A stretch of 64,000 bases of DNA from Clostridium sp. D33t1_170424_F3. Its GTDB lineage: Bacteria; Bacillota; Clostridia; Oscillospirales; Acutalibacteraceae. Location: positions 1 to 64,000 of the forward strand of contig NZ_JADPEG010000012.1 of NCBI RefSeq assembly GCF_015667585.1, given 5' to 3'. Numbering within the stretch: the first letter of the stretch is position 1; each line of letters opens with the position of its first letter. The notes below the pieces were generated by a model. It saw only the letters and a list, made by a program, of their open reading frames with translations, made no database searches and had not been told where the DNA came from. Below are positions 7,798-15,497 of the stretch, piece by piece. The position numbers were made by a program, and so were the translations under genes.

Positions 7798-9014
7798 GTG
7801 CGGTAGTCGCCATTGATTTTGACGTAGTCGTAGGTGAGATCGCAGCCAAAAGCGGACGCCTGTTCCGCACCGTCGTGCAGGGTGACGTTGATATTGATTT
7901 CATCTGCGCTGAGGATTTTTTTCGCTTCTTCCTCGCTGAACGGAATTCCCGCGCCGTTTTTACAGACCTCAATGCTGCCCGCCTCGGAAGCGAATCCGAC
8001 GTCGACCGCATGAATATCTGTATCCGTACCGGCATAGCCGATGGCGCAGAGCACGCGGCCCCAGTTGGCGTCCGCGCCGAACATCGCCGCCTTGAGCAGG
8101 CTGGAGCAGATCACGCTTTTGCCGATTTTACGTGCCGCGTCCTCACTGGCTGCGCCGGTCACATTGCAAACCAGCAGCTTCGTCGCGCCTTCGCCATCCT
8201 TCGCCACCATGCGGGCCAGCCGGATGCAAAGCGCTTTCAGCGCGCCGGTAAAGGCTTCGTACGCTTCCGTGTTTTCTTCGATCGGCTCGTTGCCCGCCGC
8301 GCCGTTCGCCAGAATCGCCGTCATATCGTTGGTGGAGGTGTCCCCGTCAATGCTGACCATGTTAAAGCTGTCCTTTACCGCTTCGCGCAGCGCCTTGTCA
8401 AGTACCGCCGGAGCGATCTTTGCATCCGTTGTCAGAAAACAGAGCATCGTCGCCATATTGGGGTGAATCATCCCGGAACCCTTTGCGATGCCGCCCATGC
8501 GGACCGTTTTTCCACCGATTTCGACCTCGACCGCCACTTCCTTCCGAACGGTATCCGTGGTCATGATCGCCTGCGCCGCATCGGAGGAACCGGTCTCGGA
8601 AAGCGCCCGCGCCAGCGCGGGGGCCGCTTCCTGAATCGGTTCGATCGGCAGGATCTGCCCGATGACGCCCGTGGATGCGACCACGACGTCGCCGGGCTGC
8701 AGGTTCAATTCCTTTGCCGCAGCTTCGCACATCAGCTGCGCCTTTTCCTCGCCGTCCGCGTTGCAGGTGTTGGCGTTGCCGGAATTGCAGATGACCGCCT
8801 GCGCCATGCCGTCCGCAATGTTGCGGCGTGTCACCTGGATCGGCGCGCCCTTGACCAGATTCTGTGTATAAACCGCCGCCGCAGAACACGGGAAGCGGGA
8901 ATAAATCAGCGCCAGATCCGGCTTGCTTTTATTCTTGCGGATGCCGCAATACAGGCCGGAGGCCAGAAACCCCTGTGCGGCGGTCACACCGCCTTCTATG
9001 GAAACATAGCTCAT
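7794..9014 (-). CDS. argJ: Bifunctional ornithine acetyltransferase / N-acetylglutamate synthase
   Basis: Recycles the acetyl group from N-acetylornithine to glutamate and, if bifunctional, also makes N-acetylglutamate from acetyl-CoA; this would explain why no argA is seen here. The 406-residue precursor contains the self-cleavage site in HPNMATML, between Ala188 and Thr189; Thr189 becomes the nucleophile of the beta chain. STGVIGQ supplies the oxyanion-hole region. The start at 9014 has AGGAGC 8 nt upstream. argC ends 32 bp upstream on the same strand. Bifunctionality cannot be judged from sequence alone. Confidence 0.95.
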   Translation of the reverse strand: MSYVSIEGGVTAAQGFLASGLYCGIRKNKSKPDLALIYSRFPCSAAAVYTQNLVKGAPIQVTRRNIADGMAQAVICNSGNANTCNADGEEKAQLMCEAAAKELNLQPGDVVVASTGVIGQILPIEPIQEAAPALARALSETGSSDAAQAIMTTDTVRKEVAVEVEIGGKTVRMGGIAKGSGMIHPNMATMLCFLTTDAKIAPAVLDKALREAVKDSFNMVSIDGDTSTNDMTAILANGAAGNEPIEENTEAYEAFTGALKALCIRLARMVAKDGEGATKLLVCNVTGAASEDAARKIGKSVICSSLLKAAMFGADANWGRVLCAIGYAGTDTDIHAVDVGFASEAGSIEVCKNGAGIPFSEEEAKKILSADEININVTLHDGAEQASAFGCDLTYDYVKINGDYRT

Positions 9015-9046
9015 ATCAATCGCTCCTAAAAATGGATTGCCGCTCT

Positions 9047-10084
9047 TTAAAAGGCCGGCGGCGTCAGCAGCAGCCCGGCGGTCTCCTCCAGCCCGAACGC
9101 AAGGTTCATGTTCTGGATGGCCTGCCCGGCCGCGCCCTTGACCATGTTGTCAATGGCCGAAATGGCAATGAAGGTATGGGTGCGCGGATCCATGTGCAGG
9201 GAAATATCGCAGTAGTTGGAGTACCGCACATTTTTGATGTCCGCCACGCGGCCCTCCGGCAGCAGGCGGATAAACGGTTCGTTTTGATACTGCGCCTCAT
9301 ATACCCGCCGGATTTCTTCCAGCGGCGCATCGCAACACAGTTTTGCATAGCAGGTTGCCAGAATGCCCCGGTTGACCGGCAGCAGATGCGGCACAAAGGT
9401 CAGATGCACCGGCTGGCCCGCCACATGGGAAAGGCTCTGCTCCATCTCCGGCGTATGGCGGTGCGCCGCCACTTTATACGCGGAGAAACCCTCGTTCAGC
9501 TCGGGATAATGCGTGTTCTGCGTGGGCTTGCGGCCCGCGCCCGTCACGCCGGATTTGCAGTCCGCAATGATTCCCTCCGGCTCAATCAAACCGTTTTTCA
9601 GCGCCGGGGCCAGCGCCAGCGGCACCGCCGTGGTGTAGCAGCCAGGATTGGCAATCAGCTTCTTCCCCCGTATGTTTTCCCGGAACAGCTCCGGCAGGGC
9701 ATAGACCGCCATGTCGTGCAGCTCCTTGTGGACATATTCCCCGCCGTACCAGGCCTTGTAATCGTCCTCGCTCTCCAGGCGGAAATCCGCGCCCAGGTCG
9801 ATAAACACCTTTCCCGCGTCGTAACAGGTCTTCGCCATCTCCTGCGAAAGGCCGTGGGGCAGCGCCGCAAAAACCACGTCGCTTTGTTCCACAACCTCTT
9901 CCTGTGTGCCGCACGCCTTATCACAGATGTGATAATAGGCGGGATACACCTCGCTGAGCTTCTGCCCGGTAAAGCTGACCGAGCTGATCGCAGCTAGCTC
10001 CGCCTGCGGATGGCCGGCCAGCAGCCGCACCAGCTCCGCGCCCGCATATCCTGTGGCGCCTACAACGCCCGCTTTGACTGTCAT
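9047..10084 (-). CDS. argC: N-acetyl-gamma-glutamyl-phosphate reductase
   Basis: NADPH-dependent reductase giving N-acetylglutamate semialdehyde. The product of about 345 residues starts with the nucleotide-binding loop VGATGYAG, and NPGCYTTA carries the catalytic Cys149. The ATG at 10084 gives the usual family N-terminus and has GAGGGTGA 5 nt upstream. A second ATG at 10099 overlaps the upstream gene's stop as ATGA and could add five residues by translational coupling. It is followed by argJ after 32 bp. Confidence 0.95.
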   Translation of the reverse strand: MTVKAGVVGATGYAGAELVRLLAGHPQAELAAISSVSFTGQKLSEVYPAYYHICDKACGTQEEVVEQSDVVFAALPHGLSQEMAKTCYDAGKVFIDLGADFRLESEDDYKAWYGGEYVHKELHDMAVYALPELFRENIRGKKLIANPGCYTTAVPLALAPALKNGLIEPEGIIADCKSGVTGAGRKPTQNTHYPELNEGFSAYKVAAHRHTPEMEQSLSHVAGQPVHLTFVPHLLPVNRGILATCYAKLCCDAPLEEIRRVYEAQYQNEPFIRLLPEGRVADIKNVRYSNYCDISLHMDPRTHTFIAISAIDNMVKGAAGQAIQNMNLAFGLEETAGLLLTPPAF

Positions 10085-10095
10085 ATCATTCACCC

Positions 10096-10365
10096 TCATT
10101 TTTGATCCTGCTTCGGCGGCACGGAAGGGACGCCGCCCTTCGCTGTAAACCGCTTCATACGCACTTTATAAACGCCCTCGTCGATCAGCACGCCCACGCA
10201 CAGACCGACGACCGGGCCCATAATATACTGTTCGATCAGCGCGCCCACCACAAAGCCGAGAAGGATACAGACCACCATCCAGAAGTATCCCTTCTGCGGC
10301 TCCACGGGTTTCATGTCGCGCAATTTGTTCATCTTTTTCAGGCCGATTTCTTTCTTTTGGCTCAT
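10096..10365 (-). CDS. Small two-helix membrane protein coupled to argH and argC
   Basis: An 89-residue protein of unknown function. It has a basic N-terminal tail (about 28 residues), a hydrophobic segment FWMVVCILLGFVVGALI (about 28-45), a second glycine-rich segment MGPVVGLCVGVLID (about 49-62) and a basic, proline-rich C-terminus. It probably forms a membrane hairpin. Its ATG overlaps the argH stop as ATGA, and its own stop overlaps the alternative argC start as ATGA, so its synthesis is tied to both arginine genes. It may be a small transporter accessory protein or an annotation-poor conserved protein; no family was recognised. Confidence 0.75.
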   Translation of the reverse strand: MSQKKEIGLKKMNKLRDMKPVEPQKGYFWMVVCILLGFVVGALIEQYIMGPVVGLCVGVLIDEGVYKVRMKRFTAKGGVPSVPPKQDQK

Positions 10366-11771
10366 GATCGCTCACGCTCCTCCGCGTACGGCCACCTTGC
10401 CGCCTGCATCAGGCCCAGAACGCGTTCCGCCTCGCGCTTCACGTTCTCCGGCGCCGGTCCGCCCGCCACCTTGCGTCCGTTGACGCAGACATCCAACGAG
10501 ATCGCCTGATACACATCCTCGCCGAACAGCTCGTGGAATTCCCGGTAAACTTCCAGCGGGAGCGTCTCCAGCGTCTGATCGTTCTTGATGCAGTGGGCAA
10601 CGATAGCGCCCGTCGCTTTATAGGCGTCGCGGAACGGCAGACCCTTGCCCACCAGATAATCCGCGCAGTCCGTCGCATTGATAAAGCCCTTCGCCGCGGC
10701 CCGCCGCATGTTGTCCGGCAGAACCTTCATGGTGTCCACCATCGGCACAAAGGCCGTCAGGCACATATGTAACGTATCCACCGCGTCGAACACGGCTTCC
10801 TTGTCCTCCTGCATATCCTTGTTGTACGCAAGGGGCAGGCTTTTCATCATCGCCAGCAGCGTGGTCAGGTCGCCGATCACACGTCCGGTCTTGCCGCGCA
10901 CCAGCTCCGCAATATCCGGGTTCTTCTTCTGCGGCATGATGCTGGAGCCGGTGGAAAACGCGTCGTCCAGCTCAATAAACTTGAATTCCCAGGAGCACCA
11001 GAGGATGATTTCCTCCGAAAAACGGGAGAGGTGCACCATCGCGATGGCGATCGCGGAGGCGATTTCCATACAGAAATCGCGGTCGGATACGCCGTCCAGG
11101 CTGTTGTGCGTATAGTCGTCAAAGCCCAGCAGCTTTGCCGTCATGGAGCGGTCCAGCGGATACGTGGTTCCCGCCAGCGCGCCGGAACCCAGCGGACAAA
11201 TATTCATGCGCCTGACCGCGTCCGTCAGGCGGGCCAGGTCGCGCTGGAACATCTCTGCGTACGCCATCAGGTGGTGGCCAAAGGTAATCGGCTGCGCGCG
11301 CTGCAAATGGGTGTATCCCGGCATGACCGCGCCCGCATATTCCAGCGCCTTGTTGCAGAGAACCACCACCAGCTCATGCAGCTGCTCATACAACATCCCG
11401 CACTGTCCCCGCAGGTACAGGCGGTCGTCCAGCGCCACCTGGTCGTTGCGGCTGCGGGCCGTGTGCAGCCGCTTGCCCGCGTCGCCGACGCGCGCGGTCA
11501 GCTCGCCCTCCACAAAGGTGTGGATGTCTTCGGCCTCCATGTCGATGGGAAGCGCCCCCGACTCAATGTCCGCCAGAATCTTATCCAGTTCCGCGCAGAT
11601 GCAGTCCGCCTCGCTCTGCGCGATCACGCCGCATGCGCCCAGCATGGTGGCGTGGGCAATGCTGCCCTCGATGTCCTCCCGCGCCATGCGGCTGTCGAAC
11701 GGAATGGAGGAATTAAAATCATTTGTCTTTTTGTCAAGCTCCTTGTGGAACCGTCCTGTCCAAAGCTTCAT
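10362..11771 (-). CDS. argH: Argininosuccinate lyase
   Basis: Splits argininosuccinate into arginine and fumarate, the last step of the pathway. The 469-residue product has the fumarase/aspartase superfamily signature GSSIMPQKKNPD, with the mobile catalytic serine loop, plus AYAEMFQRDL and the N-terminal LWTGRF. The ATG at 11771 is preferred over a GTG four codons upstream because GGGAG then has usable spacing. It is the first gene of an argH-membrane protein-argC-argJ transcript and has its own extended -10 promoter. The XRE regulator is divergent from it. Confidence 0.96.
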   Translation of the reverse strand: MKLWTGRFHKELDKKTNDFNSSIPFDSRMAREDIEGSIAHATMLGACGVIAQSEADCICAELDKILADIESGALPIDMEAEDIHTFVEGELTARVGDAGKRLHTARSRNDQVALDDRLYLRGQCGMLYEQLHELVVVLCNKALEYAGAVMPGYTHLQRAQPITFGHHLMAYAEMFQRDLARLTDAVRRMNICPLGSGALAGTTYPLDRSMTAKLLGFDDYTHNSLDGVSDRDFCMEIASAIAIAMVHLSRFSEEIILWCSWEFKFIELDDAFSTGSSIMPQKKNPDIAELVRGKTGRVIGDLTTLLAMMKSLPLAYNKDMQEDKEAVFDAVDTLHMCLTAFVPMVDTMKVLPDNMRRAAAKGFINATDCADYLVGKGLPFRDAYKATGAIVAHCIKNDQTLETLPLEVYREFHELFGEDVYQAISLDVCVNGRKVAGGPAPENVKREAERVLGLMQAARWPYAEERERS

Positions 11772-11825
11772 GCGTCCATACACTCCCGATTCTTATGTAG
11801 TGGGGCCGCCGCCCTCAAAAAATGG

Positions 11826-11841
11826 TATACTCAGTATAGCA
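11826..11841 (-). promoter_or_regulatory. Extended -10 promoter of argH with dyad symmetry
   Basis: Minus strand TGcTATACT (11833-11841). The -10 box is half of a 13-bp dyad, TATACTcAGTATA (11826-11838), which may be an operator. The -35 region is weak. Confidence 0.5.
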
Positions 11842-11910
11842 CGATTCCCACCGACAAAAAAGCGGCATATCCGCCGTTTTGGCCGCTGTTCTCCAAAAAT
11901 AAACACAGAG

Positions 11911-11948
11911 CCAGAATTTATGCCAAGAGCCAATGGCAGAAATTCTGG
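11911..11948. promoter_or_regulatory. 15-bp inverted repeat upstream of the XRE regulator
   Basis: Arms ccagaatttatgcca (11911-11925) and tggcagaaattctgg (11934-11948) match at 14 of 15 positions around an 8-nt centre. It lies 30 bp before the regulator start and about 70 bp upstream of the argH -10 box, so it is a candidate operator for that regulator. Confidence 0.6.
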
Positions 11949-11977
11949 CATCTATCACTTTTACCGAGGTGAAACAA

Positions 11978-12199
11978 ATGCGTTATGAACGAATCCGCGT
12001 GCTGCGGGAAGACCATGACTGGACCCAGCAGCAGGTCGCCGACCTGCTGTTTATCAACCGGCGCACCTACGGCGCCTATGAAAACGGGGTCAACGCCATG
12101 TCTCCGGAAATCCTGATCCATCTGGCGAAGCTATACAACACCAGTGTCGATTATCTGCTCGGCCTGACAGACGATCCTAGGCCGTACAGACGCAAATAA
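11978..12199 (+). CDS. XRE-family helix-turn-helix regulator
   Basis: A 73-residue Cro/CI-type regulator made almost only of the HTH_3 domain: RIRVLREDHDWTQQQVADLL with recognition helix NRRTYGAYENG and the usual end LYNTSVDYLLGLTD. It would bind DNA as a dimer. The start at 11978 has GAGGTG about 7 nt upstream; upstream codons lack a site and run into the inverted repeat. It lies on the plus strand between argG and argH, divergent from argH and convergent with argG, whose stop is only 1 bp away. A role in arginine control is possible but untested; the inverted repeat upstream may be its own operator. Confidence 0.85.
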   Translation: MRYERIRVLREDHDWTQQQVADLLFINRRTYGAYENGVNAMSPEILIHLAKLYNTSVDYLLGLTDDPRPYRRK

Positions 12200-12200
12200 A

Positions 12201-13451
12201 TTACTTGCCGGCCGGCCAGTTCTTCTTCGCCATTGCGCGCACCTTGATCGGCAGGCCAAACAGGTTGATGAATCCGGCGGAATCGGTCTGGTCATAGCAG
12301 TCGTCTTCGTCAAACGTCGCCATGTCCGGGTTGTACAGGGTGTACGGGGAAGTAACGCCCGCGTCGATGATATTGCCCTTGTAGAGCTTCAATTTGACTT
12401 CGCCCGTCACGGTCTCCTGCGTGCTGTCCACAAATGCGGAGAGCGCCTCGCGCAGGGGGGTGAACCACTCGCCGTCGTATACCAGATCGGCAAACTTGAT
12501 CGCAATGCTCTGCTTGTAATGGTAGGTCGCCTTATCCAGGCAGATTTCCTCCAGCTTGTTGTGGGCGTGGTAGAGGATCGCGCCGCCGGGGGTTTCGTAC
12601 ACGCCGCGGGACTTCATGCCCACCAGACGGTTTTCCACGATATCCGCGAGGCCGATGCCGTTTTCGCCGCCGAGCTGGTTCAGCTTGGCAACCAGATCCA
12701 CCGCGCAGAGCTTCTGGCCGTCCACAGTGACCGGAACGCCCTTTTCAAAGCCGATGGTGACATAGGTGGGCTGGTCGGGCGCCTGCTCCGGGGATACGCC
12801 CAGCTCCAGGAAGCCTTCTTTATTGTACTGCGGCTCGTTCGCCGGATCCTCCAGATCGAGGCCCTCATGGGACAGATGCCACAGGTTCTTATCCTTGGAA
12901 TAGTTGGTCTCTCTGGTGATTTTCAGCGGGATATTGTGCGCCTCCGCGTACTCAATCTCCTCTTCACGGGACTTGATGTCCCAGATTCTCCACGGCGCGA
13001 TGATCTTCATCTCCGGCGCAAACGCCTTGATGGTCAGTTCAAAACGCACCTGATCGTTGCCCTTGCCGGTGCAGCCGTGGCAGATCGCATCCGCGCCCTC
13101 GGCCTCCGCAATCTCCACCAGTCTCTTCGCGATGATCGGACGCGCGAAGGAGGTGCCCAGCAGGTATTTATTTTCATACACCGCGCCCGCCTTGATGGTC
13201 GGGAAGATGTAATCTTCGACAAACTGTTTTTTCAGGTCTGCGATATACAGCTTGGAAGCGCCCGTCTTCTTGGCCTTCTCTTCCAGGCCGGTCAGCTCGC
13301 TGCCCTGCCCAACATCTGCGGCAACCGCAATGACTTCACAGTTGTTGTAATTTTCCTTCAGCCACGGAATGATGATGGAGGTATCCAACCCGCCGGAATA
13401 TGCCAGAACCACTTTTTTAATGTTGTCTTTATTTGCAGTCTGATTTGTCAT
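12201..13451 (-). CDS. argG: Argininosuccinate synthase
   Basis: ATP-dependent ligation of citrulline and aspartate. The 416-residue product opens with the PP-loop [12 protein letters not shown] and contains [13 protein letters not shown] and the C-terminal tetramerisation region. The ATG at 13451 is preferred because GGGGG lies 8 nt upstream; an ATG two codons earlier is only 2 nt from it. Transcription ends against the convergent XRE gene with no visible terminator, so read-through antisense to that gene and into argH is possible. The upstream region holds a -35/-10 pair and an ARG-box-like site. Confidence 0.96.
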   Translation of the reverse strand: MTNQTANKDNIKKVVLAYSGGLDTSIIIPWLKENYNNCEVIAVAADVGQGSELTGLEEKAKKTGASKLYIADLKKQFVEDYIFPTIKAGAVYENKYLLGTSFARPIIAKRLVEIAEAEGADAICHGCTGKGNDQVRFELTIKAFAPEMKIIAPWRIWDIKSREEEIEYAEAHNIPLKITRETNYSKDKNLWHLSHEGLDLEDPANEPQYNKEGFLELGVSPEQAPDQPTYVTIGFEKGVPVTVDGQKLCAVDLVAKLNQLGGENGIGLADIVENRLVGMKSRGVYETPGGAILYHAHNKLEEICLDKATYHYKQSIAIKFADLVYDGEWFTPLREALSAFVDSTQETVTGEVKLKLYKGNIIDAGVTSPYTLYNPDMATFDEDDCYDQTDSAGFINLFGLPIKVRAMAKKNWPAGK

Positions 13452-13483
13452 TTTCATTGCCCCCGTTATTGTTGTTGTGTTTT

Positions 13484-13511
13484 ATTATACGCTGTTTATG
13501 CAAAAAATCAA
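13484..13511 (-). promoter_or_regulatory. Promoter of argG
   Basis: Minus strand TTGATT (13506-13511), 16-bp spacer, TATAAT (13484-13489). Confidence 0.7.
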
Positions 13512-13517
13512 GTATTT

Positions 13518-13535
13518 TATGTATAAATATTCACG
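13518..13535 (-). promoter_or_regulatory. Candidate ARG box (ArgR/AhrC operator) upstream of argG
   Basis: Minus strand cgTGAATatttATACAta. It matches the imperfect-palindrome ARG box pattern TGAATnnnnATTCA with one mismatch. It starts 7 bp upstream of the -35 box. The argR gene is not in the window, so regulation is inferred. Confidence 0.55.
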
Positions 13536-13624
13536 TTATCCCTATTCCATAAATTGACAGCCTTCGCGCTCCCGAACCTTGTATGATGTTCACAGTTTTT
13601 CCAAAAGACGGCAGGCAGGCGGAT

Positions 13625-14197
13625 TTACAGCCCCATTCCCTCATTGTAGCTGCCCGGTATATTCAGGGTAAGTTCCGCGCTGCCGTTTAAGGCTTCGTCC
13701 CCAACCAGCAGCAGGCGGTATTCGCCTTCTTCCAGAGAAAGGTCAATTGTTTCCTCTGCTTCGTCCCCTGCTTCAATCTCGGCAATCGTCTGCAGCTCAT
13801 CGGCGCCATGCACCAGCACCAGCTTGAGCCTGCCTTCTTCAATCTGCATATCATACCCGATTTGGGTTTCCTGTTCCTCCGTCAAATCCATATAGAAATA
13901 CTGCTGCTTCCCATGGAACTTGTCAAAGCTGATCTCTACCGCAGTCGAATCCGATTCTTCTTTCGGCTGTGCCTTCATCTCTTTGACGGATACGCTTTCA
14001 AACCAGCTGCATATTTTTTCATCGTCGTCGTATACGCCTTTTCCCGCGCCTCCCGCCATACGGAAGTTGGCATAGCTGCCGTGAAAATCCGGGCCCAGGT
14101 CGCTGAACGCAGTTTCCCACACGCTGTCCAACGCGGAAACGGCGCATCCGCTCAGAAGCAGGCAGACCGCTAATGCGGCCGCGGCAATTCGTTTCAT
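13625..14197 (-). CDS. Lipoprotein, paralogue of its upstream neighbour
   Basis: A 190-residue lipoprotein with lipobox LLSGC (Cys18). The mature part shares with the upstream gene the blocks GVYDDDEKI, SFDKFHGKQQ and a C-terminal Leu/Val-rich segment (YRLLLVGDEALNGSAELTL). The pattern of beta strands suggests a small all-beta domain on the outer face of the membrane. The ATG at 14197 has GGAGGAAG just upstream and lies 19 bp after the neighbour, so both share one transcript. Function unknown; tandem duplication followed by divergence is the simplest reading. Confidence 0.7.
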   Translation of the reverse strand: MKRIAAAALAVCLLLSGCAVSALDSVWETAFSDLGPDFHGSYANFRMAGGAGKGVYDDDEKICSWFESVSVKEMKAQPKEESDSTAVEISFDKFHGKQQYFYMDLTEEQETQIGYDMQIEEGRLKLVLVHGADELQTIAEIEAGDEAEETIDLSLEEGEYRLLLVGDEALNGSAELTLNIPGSYNEGMGL

Positions 14198-14216
14198 ATT
14201 TCTTCCTCCGGCCTGT

Positions 14217-14738
14217 TTAAGACATTTCTACCGCCAGGCTGTTCCCGCGGTCGATGGAGATTTCCGCCTCGCCGTTCTTCGCCTGGTCGCACACCAGGAG
14301 CAGGCGGCTTGTCCCCTCGCCGAACGCACAGGGAATCTCGCTGTTGAGCTCCTCCGTCCCCTCCGTCTCCGCGATCGGGAATGCCTGGCCCTCCAGCACC
14401 AGCATCAGCTTCATGCTGCCCTCGCCCGCCTTCATGCGGTAGGATACCGTATGGTCCTCCCACTCGGCGACTTCCATTTCAAAAAGCTGCTGCTTGCCAT
14501 TAAACGCATCGAAGCTCATCGTCACCTTGCTGGTATCCTTGTCCGCCTTGCCGTCCATTTTGAGCTTTGTCGCGCTGAAATCGTCCTGATCCGAAGCGAT
14601 TTTGGCGTCGTCGTTGTAGACGCCCTCTCCGCCGCTGCCGATCTTATAGGAATCCGAAGTGGAATTGAACGACTGTCCTCCGGCGCAGCCTGTGAGGACC
14701 AGACACAGCGCCAAACCCATGGCGATCATTTTTTTCAT
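14217..14738 (-). CDS. Lipoprotein, first of a paralogous pair
   Basis: A 173-residue lipoprotein, lipobox LVLTGC with Cys18. It matches its downstream paralogue in GVYNDDAKI, SFDAFNGKQQ and SRLLLVCDQAKNGEAEI. The mature N-terminus is rich in Ser, Asn and Gly. The start at 14738 is chosen because GAGGAG lies about 8 nt upstream; an earlier frame start lacks spacing. A good promoter lies 77 bp upstream. No domain name can be assigned with confidence; a cell-surface sensing or binding role is only a guess. Confidence 0.7.
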   Translation of the reverse strand: MKKMIAMGLALCLVLTGCAGGQSFNSTSDSYKIGSGGEGVYNDDAKIASDQDDFSATKLKMDGKADKDTSKVTMSFDAFNGKQQLFEMEVAEWEDHTVSYRMKAGEGSMKLMLVLEGQAFPIAETEGTEELNSEIPCAFGEGTSRLLLVCDQAKNGEAEISIDRGNSLAVEMS

Positions 14739-14814
14739 AAAGACAACTCCTCGTATCATATTTTAATAAATCTGCATTGTCCACCGGCTGCATGCCGGCA
14801 GATGTTCTTCTTGC

Positions 14815-14843
14815 ATTATAACAACCGCGCAAAACAAAAACAA
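14815..14843 (-). promoter_or_regulatory. Promoter of the lipoprotein pair
   Basis: Minus strand TTGTTT (14838-14843), 17-bp spacer, TATAAT (14815-14820). It is divergent from the promoter at 14886; an 8-bp inverted repeat (14840-14847 with 14872-14879) lies between the two. Confidence 0.65.
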
Positions 14844-14885
14844 GCCGCAATCCCCAAAATTCCGGTTCCTACGGCTTGTCACGCG

Positions 14886-14894
14886 TGCTATAAT
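14886..14894 (+). promoter_or_regulatory. Extended -10 promoter of the flavin-reductase-like gene
   Basis: TGcTATAAT at 14886-14894, 39 bp before the start codon; no clear -35 box, as expected for an extended -10 element. Confidence 0.6.
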
Positions 14895-14933
14895 GGGGAT
14901 ATATCCCAATCTTTTACAATCGGAGGCGGTTTT

Positions 14934-15443
14934 ATGAACGGTTTTCAACCGGTAGAAATCAAAGACCTGCAATTTAATCCCTTTACCCTGATCGACAAGG
15001 AATGGATGCTCGTCACCGCGGGCAGCGCGCAAGCATATAACACCATGACGGCCAGCTGGGGCGGTCTGGGCGAGCTTTGGAAGAAATACGTATCCTTCGT
15101 CTTTATCCGCCCGCAGCGCTACACAATGGAATTTGTCGACCGGGAGGACTGCTATTCTCTCTGTTTCTTCGATGAAAGCTACCGCAAGGCGCTCTCCTTC
15201 TGCGGCAGCCATTCCGGGCGCGACTGCGACAAGGCCAGCGAAACCGGCCTGACGCCCGTCTTTGACGAGGCGGCGCCGTATTTCGCAGAGGCAAAAATGG
15301 TTTTCATCTGCCGCAAGATGCACAAACAGGCCATTGACCCCGCGGGCTTTATCGACCCAACTGTGGACACGGACTGCTATCCCGGCAAAGACTACCACCA
15401 GATGTTTATCGGGGACATCGTCAAGGTGCTGGTCAAAGAATAA
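14934..15443 (+). CDS. Flavin reductase-like FMN-binding protein
   Basis: A 169-residue protein resembling the flavin-reductase/FMN-binding split-barrel family. The block MLVTAGSAQAYNTMTASWGG matches the region that binds FMN phosphate in such proteins, and the C-terminal part (GKDYHQMFIGDIVKVL) fits the family end. Likely a cytoplasmic flavoprotein; redox partner and substrate unknown. The ATG at 14934 has GGAGG 7 nt upstream; the frame is open upstream but without a start signal. It is monocistronic, with an extended -10 promoter and a very strong terminator shared with hflX. Confidence 0.78.
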   Translation: MNGFQPVEIKDLQFNPFTLIDKEWMLVTAGSAQAYNTMTASWGGLGELWKKYVSFVFIRPQRYTMEFVDREDCYSLCFFDESYRKALSFCGSHSGRDCDKASETGLTPVFDEAAPYFAEAKMVFICRKMHKQAIDPAGFIDPTVDTDCYPGKDYHQMFIGDIVKVLVKE

Positions 15444-15452
15444 ACGCACGGC

Positions 15453-15494
15453 AAAAGGCTCTATCGTATGGAAATCCATACGATAGAGCCTTTT
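15453..15494. terminator. Strong bidirectional terminator
   Basis: A 19-bp perfect stem (15453-15471 with 15476-15494) closed by loop aaat, with an AAAA/TTTT base. It serves the flavin-reductase-like gene and the convergent hflX. Confidence 0.9.
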
Positions 15495-15497
15495 CTT

